Shown in pieces: positions 21,101 through 29,011 of a DNA stretch of 64,000 nt (position 1 is its first letter; each line of letters begins with the position of its first letter). Source of the DNA: Saprospiraceae bacterium. GTDB taxonomy: Bacteria; Bacteroidota; Bacteroidia; Chitinophagales; Saprospiraceae. A program made the position numbers and the translations under genes. Under the pieces are notes generated by a model, which saw nothing but the letters and a program-made list of their open reading frames with translations, ran no database searches and was not told the DNA's origin. Where the stretch lies: positions 85,001 to 149,000 of the forward strand of contig JADKCF010000044.1 in the NCBI GenBank assembly GCA_016714765.1, read 5' to 3'.

Positions 21101-21695
21101 GTTTGATCTTCAGGTGGGCAACAGGAACAATCAAAGTCGTATCGTACAGGTAAGTGGCGGAGAGGATCGTGGGTTGAAAGACCTTTTTTTCAGGTCCAGG
21201 TGGAATATAAAAAATAAAGCAGATATATTTATAATACTGGAGAAATCAGAAAAAAGCTATGTGTCTGAGGCTTTTGGAGACAGAAATTTAATGATCGAGA
21301 TCTATAGACTTAAACCTGAACTTAGTATGCGCCCAACACCCAACACGCGTATCAATCTGAAATATGCTTATCAGGATAAAAAACAAAAGATACTTTCAGG
21401 TGATGTGGCTTTTGCCAATGAATTTTCTTCAGAATTTACCATCCGAAAAGCCAGTAAATATAGTCTTGACCTGACTTTGAGCTATGTTAATATTCGGTTT
21501 TCGGGTGTGGCAAACTCATCTATTGAGTATGATATGCTGGAGGGATTAAAAAATGGTAAAAACTTTCTTTGGAATATCATTTATACCAAAAGACTAGCTA
21601 AAAATATAGATCTTACTATCAATTATGAAGGCCGTAAAACGGGAATTTCGCCATTGGTAAATGTTGGGCGGGCGCAAGTCAAAGCTACTTTTTGA
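18198..21695 (+). CDS. Large outer-membrane beta-barrel-like protein, reminiscent of SprA
   Basis: 1165 residues with a signal peptide ending near VGQR (residue about 22). From about residue 140 on the sequence alternates polar and hydrophobic/aromatic residues in strand-like blocks, as in a large outer-membrane barrel. The segments GSFSRGLSVGNSQSLV and LPIQAQGNTQQLQEFDKVFI, and the later IYFNGLLLTRGFDYDYVIDY, resemble motifs I associate with SprA/Sov-type proteins of Bacteroidota. This protein is about half the size of SprA (about 2,400 residues), so it is a separate, shorter family rather than SprA itself. It stands alone between a divergent amidohydrolase and a small membrane protein. Role unknown; an outer-membrane location is inferred. 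Confidence 0.7.
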   Translation: MRFTEILTLVLMMYCLTEGVGQRTVGNPLKTKRIAVMDCTLIADENTLMPHTVFIVAGRDTVRDFSVINQKILLTEAACKKLLGDTILLTYRSFHFNIEKPYFTIDSSLLTFKEKAFINAYEYKPDDNRNQLVESSGLDYKGSFSRGLSVGNSQSLVLNSNFDMQLIGDLGNGLKVVAAISDENLPIQAQGNTQQLQEFDKVFIQVSKDKTSVTAGDYELRRPNSYFMNYFKKLKGVTLASAFSTGRQTEVFTKGSFAISRGKFARQTLPTKEGNQGPYRLQGNNGERFIIVLAGTEKIYFNGLLLTRGFDYDYVIDYNRAEITFSPTRVVARDSRVIVEFEYTDISYLRSLYATQTEFKGQNWNINFNFYSEQDSKNSTGDIQLDSTDLKILELSGDDLSKSVRKSIRTITADEKKEITRILYKGVEDPAEPGNIILYFTENIDSAAYTAVFTEVGAGKGDYVIDNTKNKNARIYRYAGKNQGTYLPVVQLVPPEQKQMITLNGSYKMGKNTDVFAEVALSNLDKNRRSPINNNDNTGLSSHFSLKHGMKLDSAGRWMLNGHVIHEYLQNNFSILNPYRNPEFVRDWNIGQLTGRGDENLISAQTSLEGKSGFSIEYGMKKFTKGILYDGLKHEATIKYQGARLSFRALGNVLTSESGIKSQKTYFSRPNVSIQYRLDKRNNWSVGTELDAENNQLKGINSDTLGTGSYKFQHLKWFVTNDFNRDFALKLAFSTRDDYFVKNYGLLRASNAQEIELAGKWVSSPNSDLQWSFIGRNLDIVEPSLLPSDKSKKTVLGRLDYSFAMLHQGIRSVTSYNTNSGQEPRIEYVFQKVEVGQGDYFLIGDSENPNLSNIQNFRYDPTNPLSRYIRLSLTNNEFIRTNNIEINQNLNIDPSKFLKPKEGKKISKSYKFISRFSSLTNIRITKKQMDGSETPLLSFIDFGLEDTTLVAYSALGANTLFFNRGNVKFDLQVGNRNNQSRIVQVSGGEDRGLKDLFFRSRWNIKNKADIFIILEKSEKSYVSEAFGDRNLMIEIYRLKPELSMRPTPNTRINLKYAYQDKKQKILSGDVAFANEFSSEFTIRKASKYSLDLTLSYVNIRFSGVANSSIEYDMLEGLKNGKNFLWNIIYTKRLAKNIDLTINYEGRKTGISPLVNVGRAQVKATF

Positions 21696-21757
21696 GAAGA
21701 TACGGGACTTAACAGTTCTTTTACGTCATTAATAGTACAAATTTACATCAAGAGAGA

Positions 21758-22138
21758 ATGAAATGGAATAATTTTTTTATTGTGACAGCATTGTTGGCTG
21801 TTTTTTCCGGTATCTACTTTCATAATACCAATATAGATTGTATCATGAATGATACAGTATTGGTCTTAGGCGTTGATAGTTTGTTTTATGTCACCGGTCT
21901 ACTTTGTGCCTTGAATGGATTGGCTTGGATAGCAGCGGGTAAACGTGGTATTTACACCAATTTTAGGCTTGAGGTAATTCATTATTTGCTCACTGCTGTC
22001 CCCCTTATCCTTCTCATGGTGGCGGCTTACAGCCATCAGATGTCAGAGCAAAGATTTTTATGGTTCATACTCTTGCTGAGCTTCTCTGTGATGGTGATGT
22101 GTTATGTGATGCTTCGAGCAGTCATAGGAAGACTGTAA
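21758..22138 (+). CDS. Hypothetical small integral membrane protein
   Basis: 126 residues with four likely membrane helices (about 6-24, 40-60, 72-91, 101-122) and very short loops. No family is recognised. The start ATG at 21758 lies 62 bases after the barrel-like gene and follows a purine-rich AAGAGAGA stretch, an unusually good Shine-Dalgarno-like site for this window. It ends 12 bases from the convergent TolC-family gene. Confidence 0.7.
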   Translation: MKWNNFFIVTALLAVFSGIYFHNTNIDCIMNDTVLVLGVDSLFYVTGLLCALNGLAWIAAGKRGIYTNFRLEVIHYLLTAVPLILLMVAAYSHQMSEQRFLWFILLLSFSVMVMCYVMLRAVIGRL

Positions 22139-22150
22139 ATAAGCGGATAA

Positions 22151-23605
22151 TTATTCTATAACATCTTCCAGCTGACCGGCATAAAAATAGATAGTATAAA
22201 AAGCCAGCCTGTTTTTAGCGATCAATTCTGTTAGCTTGATTTTAGCATTGATATAAGCCTGTTCTCGTGCATTGACCAAAAATAAAGAGCTTTCGCCTAT
22301 GTTGAATTGTCTTTTTTCAGCATTATACATTTGTTCATACATTTTTACGGTTTCAGTATAGATGCTGATTTGTTCCTGTGTTGCTTTCCATTCGCTGATA
22401 TATGTATTGTACTTATTATACAGCTCTGTAGTTTTGTGCCGCAAAAGCATATCTGTTTCTTTGATTTTTAGGTCGGCCAATCTGATGTCACCCCGCTCTT
22501 TGCGTAGGAAAAGTGGCATCTTAAACTCCATACCCCACTTATAGTTATTGATATTGTAATTGGCAAAAATATTACCACCGACTGACTCCGTGAGAGGGTT
22601 GTATTGGAGGTTGATTTTGGGCTTGAGTTTGTCTTTTTTCAAATTTTTATCTACCTCCAGCTGAGCTGTTTTTTGTCTCAATTGTTCCAGATATGGATGT
22701 ATAGCAGCGAAGTCTGATTTGTCAATAGGTAAGACTGCGGTTGTATTATTTTCCAGTTCAGCCTTAGCTTCTATAGGTATAAGATTATCAGGAAGGCCTG
22801 CAGGCGTGCCAGATTCGTCCCAGAAAAGACCGGAAAACAGGATAGATGTATTTTTGTAATCCAGCTCAGCAAGGTTGAGGCCCAGGAGTATATTCTGAAT
22901 CTGGATTTTGGCTTCCGTAGTATCTATCGCCGGACGTTCGCCGATTGTGACATTGGTTTTGATGGCATTAAATCTCTCCCGTGCATTTTGTAATGAAGAC
23001 AGGTAGATTTGCCTGATATGAAATGCTCTGAACCAGTCCCAGTACTTCATTCCGGCATCATACAGTATTTCATTTGCCATTTCTTTTTGTCTTGCACTGG
23101 CAAATCCTTTCATGATGTCTGCAGACCTCAGTGCCGCACGGCGTTCGTCAATGATCAATCCTTGGCCCAGAGGCATGGATATACCTGCATAATAAAGCCC
23201 ACCTGTGGGTGTTGCGTTTTCAGGACCTAAAAAAGATCCCCTATTTTGTTCAAATCCTGTTTTTACATCAGCTCCTATGGCTGTGGGTATTTTAAGTTCT
23301 CCACTGAATAAGCTGTAATAGTCTTTACCATCGTAATACTTTTGACTTACATTTCCTGATAAAGACGGGTCGAATCCCCCTTTGGCCTTAAGCCATTCAG
23401 CTGCTGCAAATTCAGGCTGAAGCCGCGCCTGTTGCATCAGGGGGTGATAAGCTTTTACGAGACGCAATACATCATTGAAAGAAAGCTGACCGGTTACTGC
23501 AGATTGAGCATTTAATCCTGTCCCCAAGCTGATAAAAATAAGGATAAAACCTGTATAGGTTAAAGTGGTTGCCTGCTTCATTACAGTAAACATACACTGG
23601 GCCAT
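22151..23605 (-). CDS. TolC family outer membrane efflux protein (secretion operon)
   Basis: 484 residues, an outer-membrane factor of the TolC type that forms the exit duct of a tripartite exporter. An N-terminal hydrophobic segment serves as signal peptide. Two repeats rich in long amphipathic helices follow, with typical TolC segments such as FNDVLRLVKAYHPLMQQARL near the start and IGESSLFLVNAREQAYINAK near the end. It is the last gene of the tetR-ABC-hlyD-tolC operon on the minus strand and lies 15 bases after the HlyD gene, so it is almost certainly the partner of that exporter. Confidence 0.92.
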   Translation of the reverse strand: MAQCMFTVMKQATTLTYTGFILIFISLGTGLNAQSAVTGQLSFNDVLRLVKAYHPLMQQARLQPEFAAAEWLKAKGGFDPSLSGNVSQKYYDGKDYYSLFSGELKIPTAIGADVKTGFEQNRGSFLGPENATPTGGLYYAGISMPLGQGLIIDERRAALRSADIMKGFASARQKEMANEILYDAGMKYWDWFRAFHIRQIYLSSLQNARERFNAIKTNVTIGERPAIDTTEAKIQIQNILLGLNLAELDYKNTSILFSGLFWDESGTPAGLPDNLIPIEAKAELENNTTAVLPIDKSDFAAIHPYLEQLRQKTAQLEVDKNLKKDKLKPKINLQYNPLTESVGGNIFANYNINNYKWGMEFKMPLFLRKERGDIRLADLKIKETDMLLRHKTTELYNKYNTYISEWKATQEQISIYTETVKMYEQMYNAEKRQFNIGESSLFLVNAREQAYINAKIKLTELIAKNRLAFYTIYFYAGQLEDVIE

Positions 23606-23620
23606 TTTTCTTCTTTTTGA

Positions 23621-24976
23621 CTATTTATTTACAGATGAGCTGTCACTCTTTTTTTTATAATAATCAGGTGGAAATCCATTGATCTGACGCCACAGTTCAT
23701 ACCATACGCTGACGTTTTTCAATAATGTGATGGATTTTATACCTGCCCCTACCCTCAATTGAGTAGGCCATGGGTGCGAATCATGTTTGGGTTTGACCAA
23801 GACTCTGTACATATGATTATCTGTAGTGAAATTGTCAATAGCCAGAACCTCCCCTTCGTAGGTTCCGAAGGATATACCAGGCCATCCGGAAAATATAATC
23901 GCCGGCCAACCATCAAACTGAATCATAACTTTTTGTCCTTTTTCGAAAAGAGGTAAATCTATAGGTTTTATATACATCTGTATTGCCAGATCATATACAA
24001 CAGGCATGATGCTCACTATTTGGGCTCCTTCTTTGATTGTCTCACCTATACCTACCTGTCTGGCTTGAGTGACATAGCCATCTTGTGGGGCCAGGATGTG
24101 GTAAAATGAATTTCTGATCTGATAGTTATTGTACTGATTTTTAAGTTTATTGATAGATGCATCAGTGTCATACTGACCCGAAAGTGCTGAGAACTTATCT
24201 GAGTTGGCTTTGGCTATTTTATCCTTGTATTCTGCCTGAATACTGTTAAGTTCTATTTTACTGTTGATAAGTTCATTTTTTGATGTCAACCATTTGTTTT
24301 CTTGGGATATTAATTTTGCCTGAGATTCCTGATATTTTAAGTTTCTGTTTTCCAGATCAGTCAGAGACCTGAGGCCCTCGTCAAAGAGAGATTTAAAACG
24401 CTGATATTGTTCATTGGCTACCTGGAAATTTACCCTTGTTGCTTGCAGTTCGATACTATCAGATGTGACTTTGAGTATGTTTTGTTTTACCTTGTTTTCT
24501 GCCTGACTGATTTTAAGTTTTAATGATTTTTCCAGGGCATCTATCTGATTTTCCAGGGCTTTGACTTTTTCTTCATACGATAATCTCGAAAACTTTTTAG
24601 CGTCCAGTTGGAGTTGTGTATTACCTAAAAGATCAGGGTCGAAGTAGTCGTCTTTGACTTCAGAAATCCTGAGTATTGTGTCACCTTTCTTGACGAGCTG
24701 CCCCTCCTGTACATACCATTTTTCTATTCTCCCGGCTATAACCGATTGTATGGTCTGGGGACGTTGTTCTGGGCTAAGTGCTATCAGATCACCTTTAGCC
24801 CGTACGTTTTGTGTCCAGGGCATAAACATGATGACGATAATTACAATTATCATAAGTATGACAACCTTCACCAGGCGGTCAAACGAATAGGAATACAAAT
24901 CTTTGATTTTTCGAAAAGAGGAGAACTTTTTTTTATGCAATTCTTTCGAAATAGAGCGATCTGATATATTCAGCAT
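23621..24976 (-). CDS. HlyD family membrane fusion protein
   Basis: 451 residues, the periplasmic adaptor linking the ABC exporter to the TolC duct. A short cytoplasmic N-terminus is followed by one membrane helix (about residues 37-53, ending MPWTQNVRAKG). Then come half a biotinyl-lipoyl domain (VIAGRIEKWYVQEGQLVKKG), a long coiled-coil hairpin (about 110-290), the second lipoyl half (ILAPQDGYVTQARQVGIGE) and a beta-barrel. This is the layout of type I secretion and bacteriocin-export adaptors. It lies between the ABC exporter gene (20 bases upstream) and tolC (15 bases downstream). Confidence 0.93.
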   Translation of the reverse strand: MLNISDRSISKELHKKKFSSFRKIKDLYSYSFDRLVKVVILMIIVIIVIMFMPWTQNVRAKGDLIALSPEQRPQTIQSVIAGRIEKWYVQEGQLVKKGDTILRISEVKDDYFDPDLLGNTQLQLDAKKFSRLSYEEKVKALENQIDALEKSLKLKISQAENKVKQNILKVTSDSIELQATRVNFQVANEQYQRFKSLFDEGLRSLTDLENRNLKYQESQAKLISQENKWLTSKNELINSKIELNSIQAEYKDKIAKANSDKFSALSGQYDTDASINKLKNQYNNYQIRNSFYHILAPQDGYVTQARQVGIGETIKEGAQIVSIMPVVYDLAIQMYIKPIDLPLFEKGQKVMIQFDGWPAIIFSGWPGISFGTYEGEVLAIDNFTTDNHMYRVLVKPKHDSHPWPTQLRVGAGIKSITLLKNVSVWYELWRQINGFPPDYYKKKSDSSSVNK

Positions 24977-24996
24977 AACTTAATTTTTTATATTGA

Positions 24997-25818
24997 TTAA
25001 TTATCCAGAATGTTTCCTTCATCCAATGTAATAATCCTGTCTGTCAGGTTCATAATGTCGGGATCCTTGGATACTATGATGACGGTGCGATGGATACTCT
25101 TACTCAGGACGTATTTAAAGATTTTTATTTTCTCCGTCTTTTCTACGTTTTTAAAAATATCTTCCACAATAAGCAATCTGGGTTCCTTCAATAAATTGCG
25201 GGCGAGAATTATTTTTTGCAAAACACTACCAGGAAGCCTTTTACCCTGAGGCCCTATTTGAGTACTGTAACCGAGAGGCAATTGATTGATAAAGGAGGTC
25301 AACCCTATATTGTCCAGTATTTCAAACATTCTTTTTTGATTTATATCCCTGCCTACTGTCAGGTTATCCATCAGTGTCCCTTCGAAAATTCTGTCATCTG
25401 TTATACATTCACCGATCACTTTTCGCAATTCAGTGATATCATGGTTTTTCACAGGTACTTGATCATAAATAATGTTGCCTATATCAGGCTCATAAAATGC
25501 TGACATCAGTTTCAGAAGTGTGGCCTTCCCACTACCATTGGACCCTGTAAGGCATACTTTTTCATTAGATTTAATATCCAGGTTCAATCCCGAAATAGTG
25601 TATTCTGTGGAGTCTGGATATTTAAAAAATAAATTGTGTATGCTTATATTCAGGCCCTCAGTGTTATCTTCCATCTTCCATCCATTTTGGTCAGAGTTTT
25701 CTAATTCCAAATCTGTTACTTGTCCTATTTTCTCCAGGGAAGTCAGTAAGTCGTATGCTGTTTCCATGGTCAATAGTAACTTTTCTGAAGAAGATATTAA
25801 GAGAAGTACTATGATTTC
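24997..25818 (-). CDS. ABC exporter, degenerate ATP-binding domain (C-terminal part, frameshifted)
   Basis: The C-terminal part of a fused ABC exporter. It starts with the last transmembrane helix (EIIVLLLISSSEKLLL) and continues as a nucleotide-binding domain of about 210 residues. The fold is clear, but the ATPase motifs are abnormal. Walker A is GSNGSGKAT, with Ala in place of the usual Ser/Thr after Lys. The Q-loop reads GECITDDRIF without Gln. The signature is LPGSVLQK rather than LSGGQ. The Walker B region ends IVEDIF instead of DE, and the H-loop reads VSKDPD without His. ATP hydrolysis may be weak, lost or differently arranged. It is in frame with the membrane part once one G near 25818 is removed. 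Confidence 0.85.
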   Translation of the reverse strand, partial: EIIVLLLISSSEKLLLTMETAYDLLTSLEKIGQVTDLELENSDQNGWKMEDNTEGLNISIHNLFFKYPDSTEYTISGLNLDIKSNEKVCLTGSNGSGKATLLKLMSAFYEPDIGNIIYDQVPVKNHDITELRKVIGECITDDRIFEGTLMDNLTVGRDINQKRMFEILDNIGLTSFINQLPLGYSTQIGPQGKRLPGSVLQKIILARNLLKEPRLLIVEDIFKNVEKTEKIKIFKYVLSKSIHRTVIIVSKDPDIMNLTDRIITLDEGNILDN

Positions 25819-26659
25819 CAGCTGCCACAAACTGTCCTATATTCATTTGTTGGTTGAATACTAACGATCCGCCTAAAATCAAGAATCCTGCTGCAATTAA
25901 TAATTTGAATATAATATGTAAGTAATATTGCCGTAGCAATACCTTAAAGTGTGATTCTCTGGCTACAAGGTATGCATCTACAAGCTCATCTGTCTTACGC
26001 AAGGGGAGGGAAGAGTCACATGAAAGCCTGAAAGTTGTATTGGTTCGTGCTATTTCTTCCAGCCAGAAAGCAACTTTGTATTTGTATTTTGACTCTATTA
26101 TACTGGATTTCAGTCCTCTTTGAAATATATATTTTCCAATGATGAATCCCAGAAAAAAGATGAGAAGACTGAAAATGATAAAAAAGGAATGGTAAAAAGA
26201 CAAAAGGATCAATCCGAAAAAAATAGATAATCCTGATGCAGTCATTTCCGTCAGAATTTTGGCGACACCTTTTTGGATAGTGATGGTATCAAAAAACCTA
26301 TTCATCAACTCAGGGGCATAATGATTTTGAAGAGCATTCATTCTGATTCGTGGTATTCTGTACGTAAATTCAAAGGCTGATCTGGTGAAGATGTCTTTTT
26401 GTAAATCTTCAGTAATACGCAACTGTATGATCTGTAATGCACCGTTGAACATATAGCCGATAAGTACTATGGATACCAGCAAAACCCAGGAAGCAGAAAT
26501 TTCACCACCTTGTATCAGGTTGATGATAGCCTGAATACCCAAAGGCAAGCTCAGTGCTATCAGACCATTGATGATGGCAAATATATATAGGTTGGTGATT
26601 GCCTTCTTATTAGGCTCCAACATCCGGAAAAATCTTTGGACGGGGGTAAAAGTGGGCAT
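25691..26659 (-). CDS. ABC exporter, transmembrane domain (N-terminal part, frameshifted)
   Basis: Residues 1-280 form the transmembrane domain of a type I secretion or peptide-exporter-like ABC protein, with about five membrane helices before the break (for example IFAIINGLIALSLPLG, WVLLVSIVLIGYMF and HIIFKLLIAAGFLIL). There is no N-terminal C39 peptidase domain. After NIGQFVAA the last 42 residues are out of frame. The expected continuation (EIIVLLLIS) lies in the next frame. The DNA reads GCA GCT G GAA ATC, one G too many at 25818-25819. Without it the span 24997-26659 codes for one 553-residue exporter. It starts 1 base after the TetR gene. Confidence 0.85.
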   Translation of the reverse strand: MPTFTPVQRFFRMLEPNKKAITNLYIFAIINGLIALSLPLGIQAIINLIQGGEISASWVLLVSIVLIGYMFNGALQIIQLRITEDLQKDIFTRSAFEFTYRIPRIRMNALQNHYAPELMNRFFDTITIQKGVAKILTEMTASGLSIFFGLILLSFYHSFFIIFSLLIFFLGFIIGKYIFQRGLKSSIIESKYKYKVAFWLEEIARTNTTFRLSCDSSLPLRKTDELVDAYLVARESHFKVLLRQYYLHIIFKLLIAAGFLILGGSLVFNQQMNIGQFVAAGNHSTSLNIFFRKVTIDHGNSIRLTDFPGENRTSNRFGIRKL

Positions 26660-26660
26660 A

Positions 26661-27335
26661 CTAATTTGGTTTTATAGCTTTTAAAGCCAGTTGATAGTAA
26701 AAATTGATAAGATACTGCGCGTCATCGACCTTATCGGTCAATCCGGGCAAATGATCCGCAAAATATATCTGATGATGGATACCCTCAATGATCGTGGTGA
26801 TGAGCATATGGGGGTAAGGATAGTCAGGGTTGATTTCTGTAATAAGATCGCTTAGCACAGATACTATTTTTTTGTAGTTGTAAAACACTCCGTAACTGTT
26901 GAGGTCACGGACATTAATTGTGAGGTATGATTTGGATGATTCCCGGCAGATGATGTTAAAGAGTTTGGGTAGATTTAAACTGGTTTGGGTATAATCGTCC
27001 AAGGTTGCAAGTATTTTTATAGCATTATTCAATCTCTGAGAGGGGTCATGGATATTTGTATTTTTTAGCACCAACTGATATTCAATCCAGCACCAGTACC
27101 AAGATGTGAAGTAAAGTAACAATTTATGTTTATTTTCAAAATATCGGTAGATAGTAGCTTCTGTTGTCCCTATCCTGACACCAAGCTTACGAAAAGTAAA
27201 ATCTTCAAAACCCAACTCATCTATGAGTTCCAGCCCATCCTTTAGGATTGACTGACCAATCTGACTGCTTTCGGGATCTTTGATGTAGATATCAGTGTTT
27301 ACGTTTGCTGAAAACTTAAAAAGTTGGGTGTGCAT
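26661..27335 (-). CDS. TetR/AcrR family regulator of the ABC-HlyD-TolC operon
   Basis: About 224 residues. The N-terminal DNA-binding domain includes ILKDGLELIDELGFEDFTFR and the HTH stretch LGVRIGTTEATIYRYFENKH, a typical TetR helix-turn-helix. The rest is a helical ligand-binding domain. The frame opens at a TTG (27344), but the ATG at 27335 is the likelier start. It is the first gene of the minus-strand operon and its stop nearly abuts the exporter gene, so it probably represses its own operon. The palindromic stretch at 27360-27391 just upstream is a candidate operator. Confidence 0.9.
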   Translation of the reverse strand: MHTQLFKFSANVNTDIYIKDPESSQIGQSILKDGLELIDELGFEDFTFRKLGVRIGTTEATIYRYFENKHKLLLYFTSWYWCWIEYQLVLKNTNIHDPSQRLNNAIKILATLDDYTQTSLNLPKLFNIICRESSKSYLTINVRDLNSYGVFYNYKKIVSVLSDLITEINPDYPYPHMLITTIIEGIHHQIYFADHLPGLTDKVDDAQYLINFYYQLALKAIKPN

Positions 27336-27359
27336 AGATAGCAAAACATTTATTTATAA

Positions 27360-27391
27360 TAGCAATACTATTAATTAACGCATTAATGCTA
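27360..27391. promoter_or_regulatory. Possible operator between divergent tetR and the 27500 gene
   Basis: A 32-base AT-rich stretch in the divergent intergenic region contains the perfect palindrome GCATTAATGC (27380-27389) and an imperfect outer dyad (TAGCA...ATTAAT against ATTAATGCTA). Its position upstream of the tetR gene makes it a candidate autoregulatory site, but the match is loose and AT-rich sequence makes such dyads by chance. Confidence 0.35.
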
Positions 27392-27499
27392 TTATTGTTT
27401 TTCTTTTTCAGATTAAATTTTTGTTAATAAATTAAACTATGATTAAATTAGCATGTCCATAATTCAGTTCTTAATTTATAACCCTTAAATTTTTTTATT

Positions 27500-27898
27500 A
27501 TGAAACAGTTTAGCAGCTTTTTATTTTTGACTTGCATGATAGCATTGATGTCATTTACAATATCTGATATAGCTCCGAGATGGGAAAAACTGGGCGAGCG
27601 TAGGGTAAACCTTGGTTTGGACCATGACCGTATAGAAGTGGGAGCAAGAGATGGATATTTTTCAAAACTAAAAATTATTGTACGAAACTCAGGGATAAAC
27701 TGTCACAAGATAGTTGTTCATTTTGGCAATGGTGAAAGCCAGAATATAGATATCAGGCAAGATATTCCCTCAGGTGGTGAAAGTCGTGTCATAGATATAG
27801 ATGGCCGAAAAAGGGTGATAAAGCATGTGGATTTTTGGTATGATACCAAAGGTCTCATCAATGACAGGGCAGTGGTAGAACTCTGGGGCAGGCACTAA
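27500..27898 (+). CDS. Small exported protein, DUF2541-like
   Basis: 132 residues with a signal peptide (KQFSSFLFLTCMIALMSFT). The mature part looks like a small beta-sandwich, with blocks WEKLGERRVNLGLDHDRIEV, DGYFSKLKIIVRNS, IVVHFGNGESQNIDI and IPSGGESRVIDIDG. This pattern resembles small exported DUF2541-type (YaaI-like) proteins; I make that link from memory of the pattern only. It is divergent from the tetR operon and ends at a bidirectional terminator. Function unknown. Confidence 0.7.
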   Translation: MKQFSSFLFLTCMIALMSFTISDIAPRWEKLGERRVNLGLDHDRIEVGARDGYFSKLKIIVRNSGINCHKIVVHFGNGESQNIDIRQDIPSGGESRVIDIDGRKRVIKHVDFWYDTKGLINDRAVVELWGRH

Positions 27899-27928
27899 AT
27901 ATAGTACCCCAAAGCTATCAAAAAAACG

Positions 27929-27962
27929 AAAAGGACGTGATCTGTTGACCATACGTCCTTTT
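27929..27962. terminator. Bidirectional terminator (27500 gene / anti-sigma gene)
   Basis: A perfect 10-base inverted repeat, AAAAGGACGT against ACGTCCTTTT, with a 14-base loop. A-rich and T-rich flanks on the two sides suit termination of both convergent genes. Confidence 0.75.
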
Positions 27963-27968
27963 TGTTAT

Positions 27969-28202
27969 TTACATAATGATTCTGTCTTTCAGGTTTTGGA
28001 TGAAATCAGGAGTCACAGAGGGTCTTCGGACATTGCTTTTGACAAAATCCCTGAAATCTTTTTCTTTATTGAATATTCTGGAACTTCGGGGGTCATTTTC
28101 CATTACCTGTATCAGATGTTGTGTATCCTCCTGAGGAAGTTCGTTGTCCAGGAATAAATTGATTTGTTGTCTTAAAGATTTAACTGAGTCAAAACTTTTC
28201 AT
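27969..28202 (-). CDS. Putative short anti-sigma factor
   Basis: 77 residues from the ATG at 28202 (MKSFDSVKSLRQQINLFLDN). The LRQQINLFLDNELPQED stretch resembles the N-terminal helical part of anti-sigma factors of ECF sigmas, followed by FNKEKDFRDFVKSNV and a C-terminal DFIQNLKDRI. No membrane helix and no HxxxCxxC zinc motif are present, so it would be a cytosolic, zinc-less type. It lies directly after the ECF sigma gene. The frame is open from 28259 and could start there or at 28253 with overlap; I chose 28202 because the sequence before it is lysine-rich and unlike the family. Confidence 0.7.
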   Translation of the reverse strand: MKSFDSVKSLRQQINLFLDNELPQEDTQHLIQVMENDPRSSRIFNKEKDFRDFVKSNVRRPSVTPDFIQNLKDRIIM

Positions 28203-28233
28203 GCTTTTATGCTTTATAAATTGACTAATATTT

Positions 28234-28833
28234 TTATTCTTCTTCGTTGGCATACTCACCTCTGCGCAGGCCCCTCATATCTTTATACCCCATTTTCAGC
28301 GCATACTGCTTAAGTTTGTCTTTGAGCATATTACGGGCTCTAAACAATCTGGATCTCACAGTACCGATGGGCAACTCTAAAATTTTGGCTATTTCTTCGT
28401 AAGTAAAACTTTCGATATCACATAGCAAAATTACCGTCCTGAACTCCACAGGAAGTGAATTAAGTGCCATTGTCACTTCATCCCCCATCGTATTGTCAAA
28501 AATCTCGTTTCTTAGGTCATTGAAGGCAGCGTAACTAGGTTCCTCTCCTTCGCGCATACTGATGACATCGTCGATATTGACACTACTGGGACGCTTAGAC
28601 TTTTTGCGGTACTCGTTTATGTAAGCGTTCTTAAGTATCTTAAACAACCATGCTTTCGCATTAGTTCCCGAATCATAATTTTCTATAAATTTGTGCGCTT
28701 TGAGATAGGTCTCTTGTACGAGGTCATCGGCGTCTTCTTCATTATAAGTGAGGTGGTATGCAAAAGTTTTGAGCGCCTCCATATGGGGGAAAAGCTCATC
28801 TTCGAATATTTGTTGACTTTTTGTTTTGGCCAC
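28234..28833 (-). CDS. RNA polymerase sigma-70 factor, ECF subfamily
   Basis: 199 residues. Region 2 includes LFPHMEALKTFAYHLTYNEE and DADDLVQETYLKAHKFI, plus the -10-recognition part NAKAWLFKILKNAYINEYRK. Region 4 has ALNSLPVEFRTVILLCDIES and the HTH YEEIAKILELPIGTVRSRLF. The frame begins at GTG (28833). A C-terminal tail (about 175-199) is rich in basic then acidic residues. The short anti-sigma-like gene follows at once, so this is probably a sigma/anti-sigma pair. It is divergent from the TonB receptor gene, whose promoter is about 150 bases away. Confidence 0.94.
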   Translation of the reverse strand: MAKTKSQQIFEDELFPHMEALKTFAYHLTYNEEDADDLVQETYLKAHKFIENYDSGTNAKAWLFKILKNAYINEYRKKSKRPSSVNIDDVISMREGEEPSYAAFNDLRNEIFDNTMGDEVTMALNSLPVEFRTVILLCDIESFTYEEIAKILELPIGTVRSRLFRARNMLKDKLKQYALKMGYKDMRGLRRGEYANEEE

Positions 28834-28850
28834 TTATACTTATTGTGGTG

Positions 28851-28858
28851 CAAAAGTA
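28851..28858 (-). promoter_or_regulatory. -7 box of the ECF sigma operon
   Basis: The minus strand reads TACTTTTG (TAnnTTTG), 17 bases upstream of the GTG start at 28833. It suggests transcription by the primary sigma factor with a very short leader. Confidence 0.5.
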
Positions 28859-29011
28859 ATATTTTGTCCCGAATAGGGAAATGGAATGACTATCATTTTG
28901 CAAATATTGTTACACCCTATTTTTGAGTCATACCTCAATAAAATAGCAAATACATCAAAAATGCCCTCCGTGGGGTTAAACAATTGGGGATTAAATTTGT
29001 AACTACTTCTT

